Of a stretch of DNA of 36,128 nucleotides, positions 31,515-36,128 are shown one piece after another. The stretch's first letter is position 1. The number at the start of each line of letters is the position of its first letter. Under the pieces are notes generated by a model. The model saw only the letters and a program-made list of their open reading frames with translations. It did not search any database and was not told the DNA's origin. The translations under genes were made by a program, and so were the position numbers. The stretch covers positions 653 through 36,780 of the forward strand of contig DETO01000038.1 of NCBI GenBank assembly GCA_002362135.1, given 5' to 3'. This DNA is from Ruminococcus sp. UBA3286. Lineage in GTDB: Bacteria > Bacillota > Clostridia > Oscillospirales > Ruminococcaceae.

Positions 31515-32396
31515 ATGAAAAAATTTATTATCGTCATGACCGCAGTCGTTATAATGTTCTTTATGCCGCCTATCCGAGCCTCCGCCGCCGAAAAAAGCGG
31601 ATATGTGTACACCATTATTAATAATGAAGCGACCGTCACGGGATTTACGGGAGAACCCGTTTACGTCGAAATTCCCGAATCTATCGAAGGCTGCCGCGTT
31701 ACGGAGATTCGCGATAATGCGTTTTATGAGTGCGGTTCTCTCAAACACGTAACTATTCCCGATACCGTCGAAAAAATCGGGCATCATGCGTTTTATGCCT
31801 GTTTTTCCCTCGAAAGCATATCTCTCCCCGATTCCGTTTCCGAAATAGGAATGGGCTGTTTCTGCGGCTGTTCGGCGTTAAATTCCATTTCGTTGCCCGA
31901 AAATCTAAGCAAACTCCCCGATTCCTGCTTCCGAAGCTGTACAAGCCTTAAAATTGCCGCTCTTCCGCAGAGCATTACGCAGATAGGAGATTTCTGCTTT
32001 TCGGGCTGCACTTCGCTGACAACCGTATCTTTCGGCGACGAAGTTACTTCTTTGGGCGACTGCTCATTCTATATGTGCGATTCCCTTAAAGGAATATACG
32101 TTCCGCCGTCCGTGGAAAATATCGGAGTGTGCGCAATCGGCTTTATTCCGACGGAATCGGGAGCAGCTCCTCTGGAAGACTTCACGCTGCTTGGCATGAA
32201 AAAATCAGCCGCCCAGAATTATGCGGAAAACTGCTCGCTCACTTTCGAAAATGCGGAAGATTCCGTCCATGCTTTCGCTATCAGGAAAGTCAGCGGACAG
32301 CGCGTGACAATTCCCTCTGTTTTCGTAATCTTCGGAGGAATTTTACTGATACTTGTTTCGCTGATGCTCTTCAAAAAGCGTAAAAGATTTAAATAA
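31515..32396 (+). CDS. BspA-type leucine-rich-repeat surface protein
   Basis: A 293-residue protein with a signal peptide (MKKFIIVMTAVVIMFFMPPI, cleavage near ASA-AEKSG). About seven LRR_5-type repeats of 23 residues follow (about 50-215), each with the pattern AFYECGSLKHVTIPDTVEKIG including one Cys. Near the C-terminus are a hydrophobic helix (VFVIFGGILLILVSLMLF) and a basic KKRKRFK tail, so it is anchored in the membrane with the repeats outside. No LPxTG motif is seen. BspA-like repeats are often adhesins in gut and oral bacteria; the ligand here is unknown. It lies 114 bp upstream of the cellulase gene but has its own promoter and structured leader. Confidence 0.88.
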   Translation: MKKFIIVMTAVVIMFFMPPIRASAAEKSGYVYTIINNEATVTGFTGEPVYVEIPESIEGCRVTEIRDNAFYECGSLKHVTIPDTVEKIGHHAFYACFSLESISLPDSVSEIGMGCFCGCSALNSISLPENLSKLPDSCFRSCTSLKIAALPQSITQIGDFCFSGCTSLTTVSFGDEVTSLGDCSFYMCDSLKGIYVPPSVENIGVCAIGFIPTESGAAPLEDFTLLGMKKSAAQNYAENCSLTFENAEDSVHAFAIRKVSGQRVTIPSVFVIFGGILLILVSLMLFKKRKRFK

Positions 32397-32428
32397 TCAT
32401 AATTTCATTAAAAGCTTCATGTAAACTA

Positions 32429-32457
32429 TTGATTTTTCTTGAATAATATGTTATAGT
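32429..32457 (+). promoter_or_regulatory. Promoter of the GH9 cellulase gene
   Basis: Plus-strand TTGATT (32429-32434), a 17-bp spacer and TATAGT (32452-32457), giving a leader of about 50 nt. A GGAGGG ribosome site follows at 32500-32505. Confidence 0.55.
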
Positions 32458-32510
32458 TATATTAAAATTATTGTCTGCAAAACACAGATATATTACATGG
32501 AGGGATGTAA

Positions 32511-34937
32511 ATGTTCAAACTCAAAAAAATTCTGGCAGCAGCCGTATGCGCGGCTATGGCGGTAAGTTCCTGCCCTACGGTGTTCTTCGCCGACGCCGCC
32601 GACGCTACCGTCGAAAATTCGGGGCTTGACTATGACTATGCACGCGCTCTGCAATATTCTATATACTTTTATGACGCCAATATGTGCGGCACGGAAGTTG
32701 CGGATAATAACCGTCTGTCATGGCGCGGAAACTGCCATACCTACGATTCAAAAGTTCCGATGCAGCCTGCAAAATCAGGAGACGGCTATCAGAACGGCAC
32801 TAATCTTTCGCAGGCTTTCATGGACGCAAATAAAGACGTTCTCGACCCCGACGGCGACGGATTTATCGATGTTGCAGGCGGTTTCCACGACGCGGGCGAC
32901 CATGTTAAATTCGGTATGCCCGAAAATTATGCCGCCGCAACTCTCGGCTGGGGATATTACGAATTCCGCGATTCTTACGTAAAAACAGGTCAGGACGACC
33001 ATATCGAGACTATTCTCCGCTACTTCAACGACTATCTCATGAAATGTACTTTCCGCGACGACAGCGGCGAAGTTATCGCTCATTGCTATCAGGTCGGCGA
33101 GGGCGGAATAGATCACGCTATATGGCAGTCGCCCGAAGTTGATACCATGGTTCGCCCCGCTTGGTTCTTAACGGCTGATAAGCCCCAGACGGATTATGCA
33201 GTTTCCGCGGCGGCTTCTCTTGCTATCAATTATCTCAATTTCAAGGATACCGATGCCGAATATGCCGAAAAATCCCTTGATTACGCCAAGGCTCTCTGGA
33301 AATTCGCAAACGACAATCCCAAGGAATTAAGCGATAATGCCGACGGTCCGGTGCAGTTCTACCAGTCGTCAAAATGGGAGGACGATTACTGCTGGGCGGG
33401 CGCATGGCTCTTCCTTTGCACCGAGGATAAATCATATCTGGAAGACCTTATGCCTTATGTCGATCTCTACGCTCCGTCAGGTTTCTGCTATAACTGGAAC
33501 GATATGTGGGGCGGCGCAATTACCCTGCTCGGAATTATCGACGATAAATATCCCGAACTTAAACTTCAGGATATGTACCGCACGGCAAATAATAAAACTC
33601 AATACGAACCGGCTGATTTCTGGGAACAGGTATACAAATGCTATCCCACATGGAAGGCTCTTGAAACTCCGGGAGGATATGCTTTCTTGTTGGTATGGGG
33701 TTCTGCACGATATAATACGGCGATGCAGCTTATCGGTCTTATCTATGATAAGTACAATAACGACGGCAAGCCGGGCGAATTCAGCGAATGGGCGCAGGAG
33801 CAGATGCACTACATCATGGGCGACAATCCCCTTAACCGCTCTTATATCGTAGGATATAACGAGAACTCCGTAAAATATCCTCACCACCGCGCGGCTTCGG
33901 GACTTCTCACGGCAGAAGATACAAGAGAACAGCGTCATGTACTCTGGGGCGCGCTTGCAGGCGGACCCGACGGCGCCGACGAGCATAACGATACTACAAA
34001 CGACTGGATATACAACGAAGTTACGATAGACTATAACGCGGCTTTCGTAGGTGCCTGCGCAGGTCTTTATGAATTTTTCGGAACTCCCGATATGGCTGTT
34101 ACAGCTAATTTCCCTCCCGCTGAAAAGGATATTCCCGGTGAAGAAGGCGGCAAGGGTTATTGGGTAGAAGCCTGCGGAATCGACGATCTTCACAGCGACG
34201 GTTCGGGCGTTACTAAGGTTTCATTCAAGGTAATGACAGGCTCAAACAAGCCCTCAGATAAAATTTCGGTACGCTATTTCTTCAATACAAGCGAAATGGA
34301 AAAAGGCGTCAGCAGCGTTACGGAGATAAAGGAACTGTACGATCAGTCATCTGCCGAAGTTGAGGGCGCGGACGGCGTAATAAGCGGGCCTTTCGCCTAT
34401 AAGGATATGAAGGACACCTACTACGTCGAGATATCATGGGACGGCTATTATATAGCAAATTCAGGTAAAAAATACCAGTTCGACGTCGGAATGTACTACG
34501 GCGACAAATGGGATCCCTCTAACGACTGGAGTTACGACGGACTTCCCATATTCAAGGAGGACGACGCATTCTTCGGAAACGGAAACGAATTGAAAGTTGA
34601 TAAGATATGCGTTTACGACGACGGCGTTCTCGTCGGCGGAACTGAACCCGACGGCACTACAGCAAGCGAGGAAAATCCCACAAAACCGCCTGTAACTACG
34701 GATAAGCCGTCAGATATCCTCTACGGCGACGCCAACTGCGACGGTAAAGTTGAAATCGCGGACGCTACTCTTATTCTCCAGTATCTCACGAATAAGGATG
34801 AATATAATTTGACCGATAAGGGACTTAAAAATGCCGACGTATGCGGAAACGGCGACGGAGTTACGGCTCAGGACGCGCTCACTATCCAGCAGGTCGACGC
34901 CGGAATTTATAAATTGGAAGAACTTCCTGTTAAATAA
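32511..34937 (+). CDS. Cellulosomal GH9 endoglucanase with CBM3-like module and type I dockerin
   Basis: An 808-residue secreted enzyme for cellulose breakdown. A signal peptide covers about 1-31. The GH9 catalytic domain spans about 38-522: GGFHDAGDHVKFGMP (nucleophile/base Asp region, 124-138), HHRAASG (about 457) and NEVTIDYNAAF with the proton-donor Glu (about 502). A CBM3c-like module covers about 545-705 (DKISVRYFFNTSE, ending ICVYDDGVLVGGTEP). A Thr/Pro linker leads to a two-repeat dockerin (about 736-805) with calcium loops GDANCDGKVEIAD and ADVCGNGDGVTAQDA. The dockerin should attach it to a cohesin scaffold, which is not in this window. GH9-CBM3c pairs are typically processive endoglucanases. 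Confidence 0.96.
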   Translation: MFKLKKILAAAVCAAMAVSSCPTVFFADAADATVENSGLDYDYARALQYSIYFYDANMCGTEVADNNRLSWRGNCHTYDSKVPMQPAKSGDGYQNGTNLSQAFMDANKDVLDPDGDGFIDVAGGFHDAGDHVKFGMPENYAAATLGWGYYEFRDSYVKTGQDDHIETILRYFNDYLMKCTFRDDSGEVIAHCYQVGEGGIDHAIWQSPEVDTMVRPAWFLTADKPQTDYAVSAAASLAINYLNFKDTDAEYAEKSLDYAKALWKFANDNPKELSDNADGPVQFYQSSKWEDDYCWAGAWLFLCTEDKSYLEDLMPYVDLYAPSGFCYNWNDMWGGAITLLGIIDDKYPELKLQDMYRTANNKTQYEPADFWEQVYKCYPTWKALETPGGYAFLLVWGSARYNTAMQLIGLIYDKYNNDGKPGEFSEWAQEQMHYIMGDNPLNRSYIVGYNENSVKYPHHRAASGLLTAEDTREQRHVLWGALAGGPDGADEHNDTTNDWIYNEVTIDYNAAFVGACAGLYEFFGTPDMAVTANFPPAEKDIPGEEGGKGYWVEACGIDDLHSDGSGVTKVSFKVMTGSNKPSDKISVRYFFNTSEMEKGVSSVTEIKELYDQSSAEVEGADGVISGPFAYKDMKDTYYVEISWDGYYIANSGKKYQFDVGMYYGDKWDPSNDWSYDGLPIFKEDDAFFGNGNELKVDKICVYDDGVLVGGTEPDGTTASEENPTKPPVTTDKPSDILYGDANCDGKVEIADATLILQYLTNKDEYNLTDKGLKNADVCGNGDGVTAQDALTIQQVDAGIYKLEELPVK

Positions 34938-34941
34938 ACTT

Positions 34942-34977
34942 AAAACCGCACTCCATATGAAGTGCGGTTTGTTTTTT
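34942..34977. terminator. Shared terminator of the GH9 gene and cysK
   Basis: A 10-bp perfect stem AAACCGCACT / AGTGCGGTTT with an 8-nt loop, followed by GTTTTTT on the plus strand. The T-tail overlaps the cysK stop codon. It serves the cellulase strongly and cysK more weakly. Confidence 0.88.
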
Positions 34978-35905
34978 ATTCATCAAACAAAGGCGTGGAG
35001 AAATATCTTTCAGCAGTATCAGGAAGAATCGTCACAACCGTTTTTCCCTCTCCCAGTTTTTCGGCAAGCTTCAATGCCGCCGCAACATTAGTTCCGCTGG
35101 AAATACCGCACATAATGCCCTCTTTGCTTGCAAGGTCTTTTGCCGTCTGAATAGCTTCGTCGTCGGTAACAATATATATGTCATCATATATATTCTGGTT
35201 GAGAATATCGGGGATTATTCCGTCGCCTATGCCCATCTGCAAATGCGTACCGATATTTCCGCCTGCAAGAATAGCCGCATTTTCAGGCTCTACCGCCCAT
35301 ATCACCATGTCGGGATACTGCGATTTCAGCGTTTCTCCGATTCCTGTAATAGTTCCGCCCGTGCCTATTCCCGAACAGAATCCGTCTATCCTGCCTGCCG
35401 TCTGCTCTAATATTTCAAGTGCGGTATGATATTTATGAGCATATATATTATTAACATTGGCAAACTGCTGCGGCACAAATACATTTTCATTTTCCTCCGC
35501 CATTTTCAGAGCGGTATCAAGGCATTCCTGTATGCATCTTCCGATATCGCCGTCGTCATGGATAAGCATGACCTCCGCGCCGTAATGACGAACGAGCTTG
35601 CGGCGTTCTTCGCTGACGGAATCGGGCATGATTATGATAGTTTTATACCCTCTCACCGCGCCCACCAGCGCAAGCCCGATACCCTGATTGCCGCTTGTAG
35701 GCTCAACGATTATCGTATCTTGATTTATCTTTCCCTCCGCTTCGGCATGACGTATCATATTGAAAGCGGTTCTGGTCTTGATAGAGCCGCCTACATTCAG
35801 CCCCTCGAATTTGACAAGCACTTCTGCGCTGCCGGGTTTAACAAGCTTGTTAAGCCTTATCATCGGCGTATGACCCATAGCTTCTATAATATTATTATAT
35901 ACCAT
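34976..35905 (-). CDS. cysK: Cysteine synthase family protein (PLP-dependent)
   Basis: A 309-residue fold-type II PLP enzyme, probably O-acetylserine sulfhydrylase, which makes cysteine from O-acetylserine and sulfide. The PLP lysine is in NVGGSIKTRTAF. The substrate loop is EPTSGNQGIGLA, the phosphate-binding loop is SGIGTGGTITGIGE, and ERYFSTPLFDE is the typical C-terminal motif. Two loops differ from the common forms: K-T-R replaces K-D-R after the PLP lysine, and SGNQG replaces SGNTG. It may therefore be a variant using a different acceptor or acyl-serine. GAGGAG precedes the ATG, and it has its own promoter. Confidence 0.92.
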   Translation of the reverse strand: MVYNNIIEAMGHTPMIRLNKLVKPGSAEVLVKFEGLNVGGSIKTRTAFNMIRHAEAEGKINQDTIIVEPTSGNQGIGLALVGAVRGYKTIIIMPDSVSEERRKLVRHYGAEVMLIHDDGDIGRCIQECLDTALKMAEENENVFVPQQFANVNNIYAHKYHTALEILEQTAGRIDGFCSGIGTGGTITGIGETLKSQYPDMVIWAVEPENAAILAGGNIGTHLQMGIGDGIIPDILNQNIYDDIYIVTDDEAIQTAKDLASKEGIMCGISSGTNVAAALKLAEKLGEGKTVVTILPDTAERYFSTPLFDE

Positions 35906-35940
35906 TCTACTGATTTCTCCTCTAAAAATATTTCTATACC

Positions 35941-35969
35941 ATTATATTACAAATTAATAAAAAATGCAA
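35941..35969 (-). promoter_or_regulatory. cysK promoter
   Basis: Minus-strand TTGCAT (35964-35969), a 17-bp spacer and a perfect TATAAT (35941-35946). The expected leader is only about 30 nt, too short for a T-box or riboswitch. Confidence 0.75.
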
Positions 35970-35979
35970 TAGTTTTGTG

Positions 35980-35990
35980 GTGACAGTCAC
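35980..35990. promoter_or_regulatory. Palindrome upstream of the cysK promoter
   Basis: GTGACAGTCAC is a perfect 5+5 inverted repeat with a single central base. It lies 10 bp upstream of the -35 element, a position suited to a regulator-binding site. The regulator is unknown. Confidence 0.4.
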
Positions 35991-36019
35991 GCAAATCAAT
36001 TTTACTATTCCGTATTATA

Positions 36020-36116
36020 TCAGGAAACTCCGTTCTCCTGAACCTTTTGCATAGAGAATAGTCTCTATCGTCCCTGTAAATTGCATTTCGTACCCTTCTG
36101 GGTACGAAATGTAATT
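36020..36116. other. Three consecutive hairpins in the terminal non-coding region
   Basis: The hairpins are TCAGGA/TCCTGA (36020-36041), ATAGAGA/TCTCTAT with a 4-nt loop (36051-36068), and a long one with CATTTCGTACCC (36084-36095) pairing GGGTACGAAATG (36100-36111) around a TTCT loop. The last extends through a G-T pair to AATT on both sides (36079-36116). There is no T-run on either strand. The rest of 35906-36128 has no ORF. The element may belong to a gene beyond the window edge. Confidence 0.5.
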
Positions 36117-36128
36117 AATATTGGGATT

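Noticed and set aside
33477..34193. Minus-strand 238-residue open frame inside the GH9 gene
   Set aside because: It is a shadow of the GH9 catalytic domain, whose motifs are intact on the plus strand.
35906..36128. T-box or other riboswitch for cysK
   Set aside because: The cysK promoter lies only about 35-65 bp upstream of the start, leaving too short a leader. The hairpins near 36100 are upstream of that promoter.
1..36128. tRNA genes, insertion sequences, prophage, toxin-antitoxin or defence genes
   Set aside because: No tRNA cloverleaf, transposase, integrase or defence-type motif was seen by eye on either strand.

Overview
The window looks like a chromosomal segment from a cellulolytic, low-to-mid GC Gram-positive of the Ruminococcus/Oscillospiraceae type. 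The main evidence is a secreted GH9 cellulase with a family-3-like carbohydrate module and a C-terminal type I dockerin, a BspA-type leucine-rich-repeat surface protein, the sporulation gene spoIIR, a CD1247-type zinc-ribbon gene beside efp, and the Firmicute order rnc-smc-ftsY. Shine-Dalgarno sites are strong, and several genes appear to start with TTG. This placement is inferred from gene content; no 16S or tRNA gene is present.

Positions 1-4.3 kb are visibly A+T-rich and accessory. All genes are on the minus strand: an ECF-type sigma factor, a membrane anti-sigma-like protein, a small secreted protein, a solute-binding lipoprotein without a permease, and a second secreted protein that runs off the window. 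The sigma gene has a long leader with a consensus promoter and a terminator-like hairpin before the start codon.

Positions 4.4-30.5 kb are a dense minus-strand housekeeping block, in transcription order: infC-rpmI-rplT (L20-type leader, AUU start for infC); trmH-like methyltransferase-dprA-topA-trmFO-plsX-rnc-radical SAM-smc-ftsY-rdgB-yhbY-flavodoxin-nadD-yqeK-LCP-rsfS-membrane protein-leuS; rpsU; yqeG-aroQ-pepP; efp-CD1247-type protein. Most neighbours overlap or lie within 40 bp. They cover translation, tRNA/rRNA modification, chromosome topology and segregation, protein targeting, NAD synthesis, nucleotide-pool cleaning and wall polymer attachment.

Positions 30.5-36.1 kb hold spoIIR (minus), then two plus-strand surface or secreted genes (the LRR protein and the dockerin-bearing GH9 cellulase), then cysK (minus) converging on the cellulase across a shared terminator. 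The last 220 bp are non-coding and rich in hairpins.

No CRISPR array, prophage, transposase, toxin-antitoxin or recognisable defence system was found. The most unusual signals are: (1) a long nested, register-shifting RNA structure in the leader of the LRR gene; (2) an FtsY whose acidic region and basic/aromatic membrane-type motif lie at the C-terminus instead of the N-terminus; (3) a promoter-plus-terminator unit in front of the ECF sigma gene; (4) a small palindromic repeat in two copies flanking the efp operon; and (5) an 11-residue tandem repeat in the cytoplasmic tail of the LCP protein.
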